Source: Actinobacillus delphinicola
Lineage (GTDB): Bacteria; Pseudomonadota; Gammaproteobacteria; Enterobacterales; Pasteurellaceae
Assembly (NCBI RefSeq): GCF_900638385.1
Contig: NZ_LR134510.1
Location: 1,302,001-1,366,000 of the forward strand
Length of the DNA stretch: 64,000 bases
Direction: 5' to 3'
Shown: piece after piece, positions 16,288 to 26,334 of the stretch
Position numbering within the stretch: position 1 is the stretch's first letter
How the letters are laid out: every line of letters starts with the position of its first letter
Translations under genes and position numbers: made by a program
Notes under the pieces: model-generated
Told to the model about the DNA's origin: nothing
Database searches by the model: none
Seen by the model: the letters and a program-made list of their open reading frames with translations, nothing else

Positions 16288-17895
16288 ATGAAAGACATTA
16301 CCAAATGGAATGTAGAGGATACCGAATTTTGGCAAAAAGAGGGAGCGAAAATAGCTAATCGTAACCTTTGGATCTCAATTCCTGCGTTATTATCTGGCTT
16401 CGCTGTGTGGTTATATTGGAGTATGATCACAGTTCAAATGTTGAATTTAGGATTCCCAATTAGTAAAGGGGAACTGTTTTCTTTGGGAGCAATTGCTGGG
16501 TTATCCGGGGCAACTTTACGTATTCCAAATTCATTTTTTATTCGTTTCTGTGGTGGGCGTAACACCATTTTCTTTACTACTGCATTATTGCTAATTCCTG
16601 CGGTTGGAACTGGTATTGCATTACAAGACGTGCATACACCATTATGGGTTTTCCAATTACTTGCACTATTTTCTGGTTTTGGTGGTGGTAATTTCGCCTC
16701 TTCTATGTCTAACATTAGTTTCTTTTTCCCACAAAAGAAACAAGGGTTAGCGCTTGGATTAAATGCAGGGCTTGGTAACTTTGGGGTAACCACAATGCAA
16801 ATTGTGATTCCGCTTGTGATGACCTATGGCATTTTTGGTGGTGTACCAATGAAACTTATCAATTCATCTGGTACGTTAATTGGTAAAATTCCAGCGGGTA
16901 GCGAAAGTTATATTCAAAATGCGGCTTGGATTTGGGTTGTATTCCTTGTACCAATTTGTATTGCAGCTTGGTTTGGTATGAATAATATCAAAACTGAACA
17001 AGTTTCTCCCAAAATTGGTTCACCGATCAAAGCAATGTTACAAATGGCAGTGATGCTACTTATTGGTTTGATTATTACTGTGATTGCACTTTGGTTGACC
17101 TTACCAAAAGCTGCTAACGGTTCAGGCTTTGGGGTACCAAAACTTTTAGTCCTTGTTCTTACCATCGCCGCAACGGTTTATGCATTGAAACTTTTACCGG
17201 GTGAAATTGGTAAAAGCCTAACTCATCAATATCGTATTTTTAAAAATAAACATACATGGGTGATGAGTATCATCTACACCATGACTTTCGGTTCATTTAT
17301 CGGTTTCTCTGCAGCATTTCCGCTTGCTATCAAAGTTATCTTTGGTTATCAACACGTTGTAAATGCACAGGGCGTTATTAGTAGTGATCTCGTCAATCCG
17401 AATGGTCCTAGTGCATTGACTTACGCATGGATTGCGCCTTTCATTGGTGCATTAATTCGACCTGTTGGTGGCTGGTTAGGCGATAAATTTGGTGGTGCAA
17501 TCGTTACTCAAATTTGTGCGATTTTAATGACAATTGCTGCGGCTGGTGTGGCTTATTACATGCAACTTGCTTATCACAGCACAACACCTGAACAATATTT
17601 CATGCCATTCTTCCTTATTTTCTTACTCCTTTTCGCTGCCTCAGGTATTGGTAACGGTTCTACTTTCCGTACTACAGCAATCATCTTCCCGAAAGAAGAA
17701 GCGGGTCCAGTACTTGGTTGGATTTCAGCCGTGGCTGCATATGGTGCGTATTACATTCCTGAAACATTAGGGGATTCAATCCGTGCTACTACACCACAAT
17801 ATGCAATGATTGGTTTAGCCATTTTCTATGCAGCTTGTTGCGTACTTAATTACGTTTTCTATTTACGCAAAAATGGTCAATTTTACAATCCATAG
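16288..17895 (+). CDS. narK: Nitrate/nitrite transporter NarK
   Basis: A 535-residue major-facilitator protein with about 12 membrane segments and the nitrate signature motifs: GLSGATLRIPNSFFIRFCGGRNT in the first half (with substrate-binding Arg) and GSTFRTTAIIFPKEEAGPVLGW in the second. GFGGGNFASSMSNISFFFP is also typical of nitrate/nitrite porters. It imports nitrate and exports nitrite for the cytoplasmic-facing NarG. GGGGGGAG lies just before the ATG. First gene of the nar operon. Confidence 0.95.
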   Translation: MKDITKWNVEDTEFWQKEGAKIANRNLWISIPALLSGFAVWLYWSMITVQMLNLGFPISKGELFSLGAIAGLSGATLRIPNSFFIRFCGGRNTIFFTTALLLIPAVGTGIALQDVHTPLWVFQLLALFSGFGGGNFASSMSNISFFFPQKKQGLALGLNAGLGNFGVTTMQIVIPLVMTYGIFGGVPMKLINSSGTLIGKIPAGSESYIQNAAWIWVVFLVPICIAAWFGMNNIKTEQVSPKIGSPIKAMLQMAVMLLIGLIITVIALWLTLPKAANGSGFGVPKLLVLVLTIAATVYALKLLPGEIGKSLTHQYRIFKNKHTWVMSIIYTMTFGSFIGFSAAFPLAIKVIFGYQHVVNAQGVISSDLVNPNGPSALTYAWIAPFIGALIRPVGGWLGDKFGGAIVTQICAILMTIAAAGVAYYMQLAYHSTTPEQYFMPFFLIFLLLFAASGIGNGSTFRTTAIIFPKEEAGPVLGWISAVAAYGAYYIPETLGDSIRATTPQYAMIGLAIFYAACCVLNYVFYLRKNGQFYNP

Positions 17896-17916
17896 AAATT
17901 AAGGGGGAATATTATT

Positions 17917-20900
17917 ATGGGACAATTCTTAGATAATTTACTCTTTTTCAAAAGAAAAAAAGAAGAGTTTTCAAATGGCTTTGGCGAAACACGCCAAGAA
18001 AGCCGTGAATGGGAACATGCATATAGAACACGTTGGCAACAAGATAAAATTGTACGTTCAACGCATGGTGTGAACTGTACGGGGTCTTGTTCTTGGAAAA
18101 TCTACGTTAAAAATGGTTTGGTAACATGGGAAACACAACAAACTGACTATCCGAGAACACGTCCAGACTTGCCTAATCATGAACCTCGTGGTTGCCCACG
18201 TGGGGCGAGTTATAGCTGGTATCTTTACAGTGCTAATCGAGTTAAATATCCGAAAGTACGGGGTGCATTATTAAAACTTTGGCGTGAAGCTAAAAAACAA
18301 TATAAAGATCCTGTGGATGCATGGCGTAGCATCGTATCTGATCCAGAAAAGGCAAAATTATATAAATCACAACGTGGTTTAGGTGGTTTTGTTCGTTCTA
18401 GTTGGGATGAAGTGAATGAAATTATCGCTGCAGCGAATGTTTCTACCATTAAAGAATACGGTCCAGATCGTATCGTAGGTTTCTCACCGATTCCTGCAAT
18501 GTCAATGGTATCTTGGGCAGCAGGTGGTCGTTTCTTATCTTTAATTGGTGGCGTATGCTTATCATTCTATGATTGGTATTGCGATTTACCGCCAGCATCT
18601 CCGCAAACGTGGGGGGAACAAACAGACGTTCCTGAATCTGCAGACTGGTATAATAGCCATTATATCATTACGTGGGGATCAAACGTTCCACTTACTCGTA
18701 CACCTGATGCCCACTTCTTAAGCGAAGTACGCTATAAAGGTACGAAGGTTGTTGCTATCACACCAGACTATGCTGAAGTATCTAAGTTCGGTGATGAATG
18801 GATGAATCCGCAACAAGGTACAGATGCTGCAGTGGCAATGGCTATGGGACACTGTATCTTAAAAGAATGGTACATTGATAAACAAAGTGATTATTTCACT
18901 GATTACGTGCGTCGTTATACTGATTTCCCAATGTTAGTCATGCTTGAAGAAAATAGCAAAGGCGACTTGGTGCCTGGACGTTATTTACGAGCATCAGATT
19001 TAGTTGCATTAAAAGATGATGAAAATAGTGAATGGAAAACGATTGCTATTGATGAATTAACAGGTGATTTTGTTTCACCTCAAGGTTCTGTTGGCTATCG
19101 TTGGAGTGAACATAAAGGTCAGTGGAACTTGGAAGAAAAAGAAGGACATGCAGGCAAAGATACTAAACTTGCATTGAGTCTAAAAGGTAACGATACCATT
19201 AATGTTGCTTTCTCTCATTTTGCCGCAGTGTCTAAAGGACAATTTTGGAAAAATGATGGTAACGATGAAGTTTTACATCGTTTAGTCCCATACAAAACTA
19301 TCCAATTAGCAGATGGTTCTCAAGCAAAAATTGTAACCGTATTTGACCTAATTTTAGCAAACTATGGTGTAGATAATGTTGGTGGCGATAATGTCGCAAA
19401 AGATTTCTATGATGATGTTCCAGGAACACCCGCATGGCAAGAAAAATTAACAGGTGTAAGTGCCGAACAAGTTATTCGTATCGCTCATGAGTTTGCAGAA
19501 ACTGCACATAAAACTAAAGGTAAATCTATGATTATCATTGGTGCTGGTGTAAACCACTGGTATCACACTGATATGGTTTATCGTGGTGCGATTAATATGT
19601 TAATGATGTGTGGTTGTATTGGTCAATCAGGTGGTGGTTGGTCACACTATGTAGGGCAAGAAAAACTCCGACCACTAACAGGATGGACACCAATTGCGCT
19701 TGCGACAGACTGGCAACGCCCGCCACGTCTAATGAATGGTACATCTTTCTTCTATAATCATAGTTCACAATGGCGACATGAAAAATTTGATATTCATAAT
19801 ATCATTTCACCATTAGCTAATGCCGATAATGCTTATTCACACATGTTAGATTATAACGTAACGGCAGAACGTATGGGTTGGTTGCCATCTGCACCGCAAT
19901 TGAATACCAATCCGTTAACGATTGCTCGCAAAGCGAAAGAGGAAGGTTTAAGCAGTAAAGAATATATTGTGAAACATCTTAAAGATGGTTCCTTGCGTTT
20001 TGCTTGTGAAAGCCCAGACGATCCGAAAAACTTCCCTCGTAATCTCTTTATCTGGCGATCAAACTTATTTGGTTCTTCAGGGAAAGGGGCAGAGTATATG
20101 CTTAAATACTTGCTCGGTACTAAAAACGCTGCAGTATTGAATAAAGATGGCACTATGAAACCAACACAAGTTGATTGGGTAGAAGATGCGCCAACTGGAA
20201 AATTGGATCTTGTCACGGTATTAGATTTCCGCATGAGTACAACTTGTGTGTATTCCGATATCGTATTGCCAACAGCAAGCTGGTATGAAAAAGAAGATAT
20301 CAATACATCTGATATGCACCCATTTATTCACCCATTCTCAGCTGCCGTCGATCCTTGCTGGGAAGCACGTTCTGACTGGGAAATCTATAAAGGTTTTGCA
20401 AAAGGTGTTTCCGATCTTTCACCGGGTCACCTCGGTGAGGAAACAGATATCGTAGCACAACCAATGTTACATGATACACCAGCTGAAATGGGGCAACCGC
20501 TTGGTATTAAAGATTGGAAAAAAGGGGAATGCGATATTATTCCAGGGAAAACTGCACCAGACTTTATTGAAGTAAAACGTGACTATAGAGATATCTATAA
20601 AAAATATACTTCTTTGGGACCGTTACTCGATAAATTAGGTAATGGTGGTAAAGGTATTCACTGGAAAACAGAAAAAGAAGTAGAACTTCTTGCTAAATTA
20701 CACCGTACTGTACAAGAAGATGGCGTAAGCCAAGGTCGTCCGAATTTAAATACGGCAGTCCAAGCCTGTGATAGTGTTATGTCCCTTGCGCCAGAAACTA
20801 ATGGTGAAGTTGCAGTCCGAGCTTGGGCGGCGCTTTCTGAATCAACAGGACGTGATTTAACTCATCTTGCTAAACCAAAAGAAGAGATAAAAATCCGTTA

Positions 20901-21669
20901 TAACGATATCGTATCGCAACCGCGTAAAATTATTTCCAGTCCGATTTGGTCAGGGCTAGAAGATGAACATGTAAGCTATAACGCAGGTTATACCAATGTT
21001 CATGAACTTATTCCATGGCGTACGATTACTGGTCGTCAACAGTTCTATCAAGATCACCAATGGATGCGTTTATTTGGAGAACAAATGGTGAGTTATCGTC
21101 CACCAATTAATACGCAATCGGCTGATAAGATCTTTGAGTCTAAACCGAACGGTAATAAAGAAATTAAACTTAACTTTGCAACACCTCACCAAAAATGGGG
21201 GATCCACTCAACTTATTCTGACAACTTGTTGATGCTAACGCTTGGTCGTGGTGGTCCGCATGTTTGGATCTCAGAAAAGGATGCAAAACGTGCTGATATT
21301 GAAGATAACGACTGGGTTGAAGTCTTTAATGAAAATGGCGCAATTACTTGCCGTGCGGTTGTTTCACAACGTGTTATTGAAGGGATGTTGATTATGTACC
21401 ACGCACAGGAACGTATTGTAAACGTACCTGGTTCAGAAATGACAGGCACCCGTGGCGGTATTCATAATTCTGCAACAAGAGCCATTTTAAAACCAACACA
21501 TATGATTGGTGGCTATGCACAACAAAGTTACGGATACAACTACTACGGTACGATCGGTTGTAACCGTGATGAGATCGCTGTTATTCGCAAAATGAATAAA
21601 GTAGATTGGTTGGATAATGCGGGAAATGATCTTCCGCAACCATTAGCGACCGATGTGGATTATAAGTGA
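17917..21669 (+). CDS. narG: Respiratory nitrate reductase alpha subunit
   Basis: The 1250-residue catalytic subunit reduces nitrate at a bis-MGD molybdenum centre on the cytoplasmic side of the membrane. The FS0 cluster ligands are visible (His50, Cys54, Cys58 in THGVNCTGSCSW, and the later Cys of RGCPRG), as is the Mo-Asp region YNSHYIITWGSNVPLTRTPDAHF. It follows the E. coli NarG sequence closely from end to end. narH begins 7 bases after the stop. Confidence 0.98.
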   Translation: MGQFLDNLLFFKRKKEEFSNGFGETRQESREWEHAYRTRWQQDKIVRSTHGVNCTGSCSWKIYVKNGLVTWETQQTDYPRTRPDLPNHEPRGCPRGASYSWYLYSANRVKYPKVRGALLKLWREAKKQYKDPVDAWRSIVSDPEKAKLYKSQRGLGGFVRSSWDEVNEIIAAANVSTIKEYGPDRIVGFSPIPAMSMVSWAAGGRFLSLIGGVCLSFYDWYCDLPPASPQTWGEQTDVPESADWYNSHYIITWGSNVPLTRTPDAHFLSEVRYKGTKVVAITPDYAEVSKFGDEWMNPQQGTDAAVAMAMGHCILKEWYIDKQSDYFTDYVRRYTDFPMLVMLEENSKGDLVPGRYLRASDLVALKDDENSEWKTIAIDELTGDFVSPQGSVGYRWSEHKGQWNLEEKEGHAGKDTKLALSLKGNDTINVAFSHFAAVSKGQFWKNDGNDEVLHRLVPYKTIQLADGSQAKIVTVFDLILANYGVDNVGGDNVAKDFYDDVPGTPAWQEKLTGVSAEQVIRIAHEFAETAHKTKGKSMIIIGAGVNHWYHTDMVYRGAINMLMMCGCIGQSGGGWSHYVGQEKLRPLTGWTPIALATDWQRPPRLMNGTSFFYNHSSQWRHEKFDIHNIISPLANADNAYSHMLDYNVTAERMGWLPSAPQLNTNPLTIARKAKEEGLSSKEYIVKHLKDGSLRFACESPDDPKNFPRNLFIWRSNLFGSSGKGAEYMLKYLLGTKNAAVLNKDGTMKPTQVDWVEDAPTGKLDLVTVLDFRMSTTCVYSDIVLPTASWYEKEDINTSDMHPFIHPFSAAVDPCWEARSDWEIYKGFAKGVSDLSPGHLGEETDIVAQPMLHDTPAEMGQPLGIKDWKKGECDIIPGKTAPDFIEVKRDYRDIYKKYTSLGPLLDKLGNGGKGIHWKTEKEVELLAKLHRTVQEDGVSQGRPNLNTAVQACDSVMSLAPETNGEVAVRAWAALSESTGRDLTHLAKPKEEIKIRYNDIVSQPRKIISSPIWSGLEDEHVSYNAGYTNVHELIPWRTITGRQQFYQDHQWMRLFGEQMVSYRPPINTQSADKIFESKPNGNKEIKLNFATPHQKWGIHSTYSDNLLMLTLGRGGPHVWISEKDAKRADIEDNDWVEVFNENGAITCRAVVSQRVIEGMLIMYHAQERIVNVPGSEMTGTRGGIHNSATRAILKPTHMIGGYAQQSYGYNYYGTIGCNRDEIAVIRKMNKVDWLDNAGNDLPQPLATDVDYK

Positions 21670-21676
21670 GGCAACA

Positions 21677-23221
21677 ATGAAAATTAGAGCACAAGTAGGA
21701 ATGGTATTAAACCTTGATAAATGTATCGGTTGCCACACGTGTTCCGTTACCTGTAAAAATGTATGGACGAGTCGTGAAGGTGTCGAATACGCATGGTTTA
21801 ATAACGTAGAAACCAAACCAGGAATGGGTTATCCAAAAGATTGGGAAAATCAAGCTAAATACAAAGGGGGCTGGATCCGTCATAGTAACGGTAAAATTAC
21901 TCCTCGTATTGGTGGAAAATTTAGAGTTCTAGCAAATATTTTTGCAAACCCTGATTTACCAGAAATTGATGATTATTATGAGCCTTTTACCTTCGATTAT
22001 CAAAATCTTCATACTGCGCCTGCTGGTGATTGTCAGCCAGTGGCACGACCACGTTCTCTGCTTACTGGTGAACGCATGGAAAAAATCAATTGGGGTGCAA
22101 ACTGGGAAGATGATCTTGGAACCGAATTTGCGAAACGTAAAAAAGACAAAAATTTTCACGATATTGAGGCTGAGATTTATGGACAGTATGAAAATACATT
22201 TATGATGTATCTCCCACGTCTTTGTGAACACTGTTTAAATCCAGCCTGCGTGGCATCTTGCCCATCTGGTGCGATTTATAAACGTGAAGAAGATGGTATT
22301 GTATTAATCGATGAAGATAAATGCCGTGGTTGGCGTATGTGTGTGAGTGGTTGCCCATATAAAAAAATCTACTTCAACTGGAAAAGTGGTAAATCAGAAA
22401 AATGTGTATTCTGTTATCCACGTATTGAATCAGGGTTACCGACAGTGTGTTCCGAAACCTGTGTAGGTCGTATTCGTTATCTCGGTGTGATTTTATATGA
22501 TGCTGATCGAATTGAAGAAGCAGCGTCCACGCAAAGCGAAACTGATCTGTATCAAGCACAAAAATCTATTTTCCTTGATCCAAATGATCCAGCGGTAATT
22601 GAGCAAGCTCGCCAAGATGGCATTCCAGAGAATGTATTGCTTGCAGCTAAAAAATCACCAGTTTATAAATTGGCAATAGAATGGGGATTAGCATTACCAC
22701 TTCATCCTGAATATCGGACATTGCCAATGGTTTGGTATGTACCAGCACTTTCTCCAATTCAAGCGGCCGTAGAAAAAGGTGCTGTACCAACAATAGGCAC
22801 ATCTGGCGTTATTCCTGATCTTTCTGCTTTGCGTATTCCCGTTAAATATTTAGCGAATTTATTAGCAGCGGGAGATGAAAAGCCTGTTATTTCAGCTTTA
22901 GAACGCTTGTTGGCAATGCGTGCTTACAAACGAGCACAAACAGTTGATGGTATTGAAGATCTTCAAGTTCTAAAAGATGTTGGATTAACTCGTGAAATGG
23001 CAGAAGAAATGTATCGCTATTTGGCGATTGCAGACTATGAAGATCGTTTCGTTGTTCCATCTGGACATCGTGAATTAAATGTTCCAAATGCCTATGATAG
23101 CCGTAATGGATGTGGATTTACATTTGGCAATGGTTGTTCTAGTACGACACAAAAAAGTTTATTTGGAAGTGAACCTAAGGTAAATCGTATGGCAGCGAAA
23201 ATGTGGGAGGAAGATTTATGA
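21677..23221 (+). CDS. narH: Respiratory nitrate reductase beta subunit
   Basis: The 514-residue electron-transfer subunit binds four Fe-S clusters between NarI and NarG. Cys16, Cys19, Cys22 and Cys26 (CIGCHTCSVTC) start the first group; HCLNPACVASCP and CRGWRMCVSGCPYKK follow, the latter with Trp in place of a Cys as usual for the [3Fe-4S] cluster. The start at 21677 (GAGGCAACA upstream) is chosen over an in-frame one eight codons earlier inside narG because it aligns with the family start. Stop overlaps narJ. Confidence 0.98.
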   Translation: MKIRAQVGMVLNLDKCIGCHTCSVTCKNVWTSREGVEYAWFNNVETKPGMGYPKDWENQAKYKGGWIRHSNGKITPRIGGKFRVLANIFANPDLPEIDDYYEPFTFDYQNLHTAPAGDCQPVARPRSLLTGERMEKINWGANWEDDLGTEFAKRKKDKNFHDIEAEIYGQYENTFMMYLPRLCEHCLNPACVASCPSGAIYKREEDGIVLIDEDKCRGWRMCVSGCPYKKIYFNWKSGKSEKCVFCYPRIESGLPTVCSETCVGRIRYLGVILYDADRIEEAASTQSETDLYQAQKSIFLDPNDPAVIEQARQDGIPENVLLAAKKSPVYKLAIEWGLALPLHPEYRTLPMVWYVPALSPIQAAVEKGAVPTIGTSGVIPDLSALRIPVKYLANLLAAGDEKPVISALERLLAMRAYKRAQTVDGIEDLQVLKDVGLTREMAEEMYRYLAIADYEDRFVVPSGHRELNVPNAYDSRNGCGFTFGNGCSSTTQKSLFGSEPKVNRMAAKMWEEDL

Positions 23222-23919
23222 TAAAAATTCTCACTGTATTTTCTCGCTTATTGGATTATCCGACTGTTGCGCTGGTGGAACATAAAAATGAAATATGCGA
23301 AGCAATTAAGGTTTCACCATATCTTCCGCCAGAATTAAGAGAAAAACTTGTAGAGGAAGTAGAATGGGCATTGTCCCAAGATCTTTATGAGCAAGAAATG
23401 CGTTATGACGGCTTATTTGATCGGGGACGTACGACATCTTTACTTTTATTTGAACATATTCACGGAGAAAGCCGTGATCGTGGTCAGGCAATGGTTGATC
23501 TTTTAAATTTATATTTTGATGCAGGAATGCAACCAAGAAAAGATGAATTGCCAGATTATTTACCGCTCTTTTTAGAATTTCTTGCAACCCGAGATGATGA
23601 AGTAGCCCGTGATTTGTTATTTGATGTTAGTGAAATTTTGCAATTGCTCTATTTACGCCTACAGAAAAAGCAAGCATGGGAAGCTATGATCTTTGAAGCT
23701 TTACTAATCATAGCAGGTGCACCTGTTGGTGATGAAACTTTAGCAACCAAAGTTCAACAAGAATTGGATGATGCGAGTCTTGATGCATTAGATATTGCAT
23801 GGGAAGACAAAGAAATTCGATTTGATAATCAATTAGATAACGCATGTCCAAAAACATTTGTGCAAGCGGCTAAAAATTTATCAGATGTGCCAATTCATTG
23901 GCATGGCAATCGTTCTTAA
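23218..23919 (+). CDS. narJ: Nitrate reductase assembly chaperone NarJ
   Basis: NarJ binds apo-NarG and helps molybdenum cofactor and Fe-S insertion; it is not in the final enzyme. The 233-residue all-helical protein has the YPTVALVEHKNEI N-terminus and the PDYLPLFLEFLA core motif. Its ATG overlaps the narH stop (ATGA), with GGGAGGAAG ahead of it, supporting translational coupling. Confidence 0.95.
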   Translation: MIKILTVFSRLLDYPTVALVEHKNEICEAIKVSPYLPPELREKLVEEVEWALSQDLYEQEMRYDGLFDRGRTTSLLLFEHIHGESRDRGQAMVDLLNLYFDAGMQPRKDELPDYLPLFLEFLATRDDEVARDLLFDVSEILQLLYLRLQKKQAWEAMIFEALLIIAGAPVGDETLATKVQQELDDASLDALDIAWEDKEIRFDNQLDNACPKTFVQAAKNLSDVPIHWHGNRS

Positions 23920-23934
23920 TTTGTGGAGGTATTT

Positions 23935-24636
23935 ATGCATAATCTCAATCTTTTTTTATTTGGCGTGTATCCCTACATTGCGATTGCTGTTTGTATTGTG
24001 GGTTGTATTATCCGCTATGATGCACAGCCTTATAACTGGCGTGCAGGTTCAAGCCAAATGTTAAGTAAAAAGGGAACAGTCTTTACGAATAACTTATTCC
24101 ATATTGGGATCTTACTTATCGTAATTGGTCACACGTTCGGACTATTAACCCCAAAATCCGTTTATGAAAAATTTGTTACACCTGAACAGCACCAGATTTT
24201 TGCAATGGTTGCTGGTGGTACGGCTGGTACAATGGTATTCATTGGATTAATCTTATTGATGTTACGTCGTTGGCGAGAACCTCGTGTTAATCGGACAAGC
24301 TCAACAGGTGATAAAATCATTTTATGGTTGTTACTTGCACAAGTTGTACTTGGATTAATGACGTTATTCGTTTCGTATCAACACTTGGATGGTATTACAC
24401 TAGAACATATTGAAAATTATTTTCAAAGTTTCTTTTACTTTGGAACTTTCCAATCATATGAGGGAATCGAAAATATTAGCATTATTTATAAAGCGCATAT
24501 TATTTTAGGATTTACGTTGATCCTTATTATTCCATTCTCTCGGTTACACCACGCACTAAGTGCCCCGATTTGGTATTTCGGTCGTCGTTATCAAATTGTG
24601 CGTACACGTTTTGCATTAAATAAGAGTCGTTATTAA
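23935..24636 (+). CDS. narI: Respiratory nitrate reductase gamma subunit
   Basis: NarI is the membrane cytochrome b that oxidises quinol and passes electrons to NarH. 233 residues with five membrane helices; haem-ligand histidines are visible in the second helix (FHIGILLIVIGHTFG) and the fifth (YKAHIILG and SRLHHALSAP). The ATG at 23935 with GGAGG upstream is preferred over a GTG four codons earlier. The stop shares a base with the next start (TAATG). Confidence 0.97.
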   Translation: MHNLNLFLFGVYPYIAIAVCIVGCIIRYDAQPYNWRAGSSQMLSKKGTVFTNNLFHIGILLIVIGHTFGLLTPKSVYEKFVTPEQHQIFAMVAGGTAGTMVFIGLILLMLRRWREPRVNRTSSTGDKIILWLLLAQVVLGLMTLFVSYQHLDGITLEHIENYFQSFFYFGTFQSYEGIENISIIYKAHIILGFTLILIIPFSRLHHALSAPIWYFGRRYQIVRTRFALNKSRY

Positions 24637-25442
24637 TGAATATTATTAATTTAAGACCAGGGGAACAGTTGTTGGATTTAAGCAATCCATTTCCCAAAAT
24701 TATGGTTAATGGTGTTCAAATCAAAGAGGAAGATGTAGCACGGGAGATGCTACATCATCCTGCTAAAACTCGCTTAGAAGCGCGTGAAAAAGCGGCTCAG
24801 GCGTTGGTTATTCAAGAATTACTTCGTCAAGCCTGCATAGAGCAAGGCATTGATTTAAATAAAGATAATGAAGAAGAAGCCATAGCATGTTTGTTAGAAA
24901 AAAATATACAACCTCAATCTGTTAGTGAAGAAGATTGCGTACGTTTTTATAAAACAAATCCTCAACGATTTTTTACTGCACCATTAGTGGTTGCTCGACA
25001 TATTTTATTTGCAGCGGATAAAGATGATCTCGAAATGCGTGCTGAAAAAAGGAATAAAGCAGAGGAAATACTGGCTTACCTTAAAAAGGCACCTGATATA
25101 AAAGCCGCTTTTTTAGAGTCCGTGAATTTGTCAGATTGTCGTTCTCGGGATGAGGGTGGATTGTTGGGACAGATTAATTCTGGCGATACCGTTCCTGAGT
25201 TTGAGCGTCAAATTTTTGTTCTCAATGAAGGTTTATCACCTAAACTTATAGAAACCCGCTATGGGTATCATATTGTTTTTATTGAGAAACATATAAATGG
25301 TAAAAAAGTAAACTATGAGGTCAGTAAATCCCAAATTTATAACTATTTAGCAGAATGTCGTTACCGCCAAGCGGTGAATATTTATCTTCATTTGCTTGTA
25401 GAAAAAGCACAAATTAGTGGAATAGAGTTGCAACTTTATTAG
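24636..25442 (+). CDS. Parvulin-type peptidyl-prolyl isomerase (nar-linked)
   Basis: A 268-residue protein without signal peptide: helical N-terminal part (about 20-110) and a PpiC/rotamase domain (about 115-220) with VARHILFA, SRDEGGLLGQINSGDTVPEFE and TRYGYHIVFIEKH. NifM-like proteins have this layout and help metalloenzyme maturation. Genes of this kind follow narI in other bacteria, so a cytoplasmic folding role for nitrate reductase is likely. It overlaps narI by one base and belongs to the same operon. Confidence 0.88.
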   Translation: MNIINLRPGEQLLDLSNPFPKIMVNGVQIKEEDVAREMLHHPAKTRLEAREKAAQALVIQELLRQACIEQGIDLNKDNEEEAIACLLEKNIQPQSVSEEDCVRFYKTNPQRFFTAPLVVARHILFAADKDDLEMRAEKRNKAEEILAYLKKAPDIKAAFLESVNLSDCRSRDEGGLLGQINSGDTVPEFERQIFVLNEGLSPKLIETRYGYHIVFIEKHINGKKVNYEVSKSQIYNYLAECRYRQAVNIYLHLLVEKAQISGIELQLY

Positions 25443-25488
25443 ACATAAATTATTATATCCTAAAAGTTGAGTTTTTTAGTAGGGTATT

Positions 25489-26244
25489 ATGTTAGATCTT
25501 GATAGATTTATTTCGTCATACGGCGGTTCAGGGTTATTCGCTAATTTAGATAGAAACGTTATTGCGGATATTTTATCAGTTAGTCAGGAATGTACAGCGG
25601 TAGAGAATGAGTATTTATTATATGAAGGAGATCATATTGAGTATTTATTTTTTATTCTGCAAGGTGAATTGATAACATTTAGAACGAATACACAAGGTGA
25701 TGAGGTTTCAGTAAGATTACTAGAAACGGGAGATGTTTGTGGTGACTCTGTCTTTTTCATGGATAAAGTTGGATCTCCTATTGGTATTAAAGCTTTGGTA
25801 GGTGCTAAATTTTTAAGGATTCCACGAAAGACTGTACTTAAACTAGTGACTGAAAATATACAATTTTCGAATAATATTGTGAGTGTGTTGGCAAACTTTT
25901 ATCAAATAGCACTAATGCAGATTCATAATTTAGCTGTTAAGAAAACGAAGGATCGGCTAGGTCACTTTTTACTCTTCCAGCATTTAAAAAAACGGCATTC
26001 TAGTAAAGACACTGAACTGTACCTAAATTTTAAAAAGAATGTTATTGCGAATTTTCTTGGAATGACACCTGAAACGTTATCGCGTCAGCTTCATGCACTA
26101 GAAAAGGACGATTATATTATGATTGATAAAGAAGAAATTTATTTATCATCCCCGCATTCGCTTTGCCATTTTTGCGATGAAGATACTGCAGTTTATTGTA
26201 AAGACTTAGAGGGTTGTCCAAATAAACGAACTAGAACACCCTGA
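25489..26244 (+). CDS. Crp/Fnr family regulator with C-terminal cysteine cluster
   Basis: A 251-residue regulator: cNMP-type sensor domain (about 20-140), dimerisation helix (about 140-165) and winged HTH (about 170-220) whose recognition helix TPETLSRQLHALEK keeps the Glu and Ser-Arg used by FNR to read TTGAT. It lacks the N-terminal cysteines of E. coli FNR. Instead it has Cys226-x2-Cys229-x7-Cys237-x5-Cys243 at the extreme C-terminus, reminiscent of Bacillus subtilis Fnr, where C-terminal cysteines hold a [4Fe-4S] cluster. Located 46 bases after the parvulin gene, probably in or next to the nar operon, it may control the FNR box before narK. Confidence 0.85.
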   Translation: MLDLDRFISSYGGSGLFANLDRNVIADILSVSQECTAVENEYLLYEGDHIEYLFFILQGELITFRTNTQGDEVSVRLLETGDVCGDSVFFMDKVGSPIGIKALVGAKFLRIPRKTVLKLVTENIQFSNNIVSVLANFYQIALMQIHNLAVKKTKDRLGHFLLFQHLKKRHSSKDTELYLNFKKNVIANFLGMTPETLSRQLHALEKDDYIMIDKEEIYLSSPHSLCHFCDEDTAVYCKDLEGCPNKRTRTP

Positions 26245-26277
26245 AGTACACTACATAGGGATAAAATATAAAAACTC

Positions 26278-26296
26278 TCGAAAATCGGGGCGTAAT
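26278..26296. repeat. Dispersed dyad repeat, copy 5 (right half)
   Basis: TCGAAAATCGGGGCGTAAT is the right arm of the repeat family, in reverse orientation to copies 1-3. Confidence 0.55.
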
Positions 26297-26303
26297 TAAG
26301 AAC

Positions 26304-26333
26304 AAACGCATCTTTTATAAGATGCGTTTTTTG
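26304..26333. terminator. Bidirectional terminator between the nar-linked regulator and alaA
   Basis: AAACGCATCTT TTAT AAGATGCGTTT with a T-run on the plus strand; the two flanking genes converge here. Confidence 0.85.
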
Positions 26334-26334
26334 T

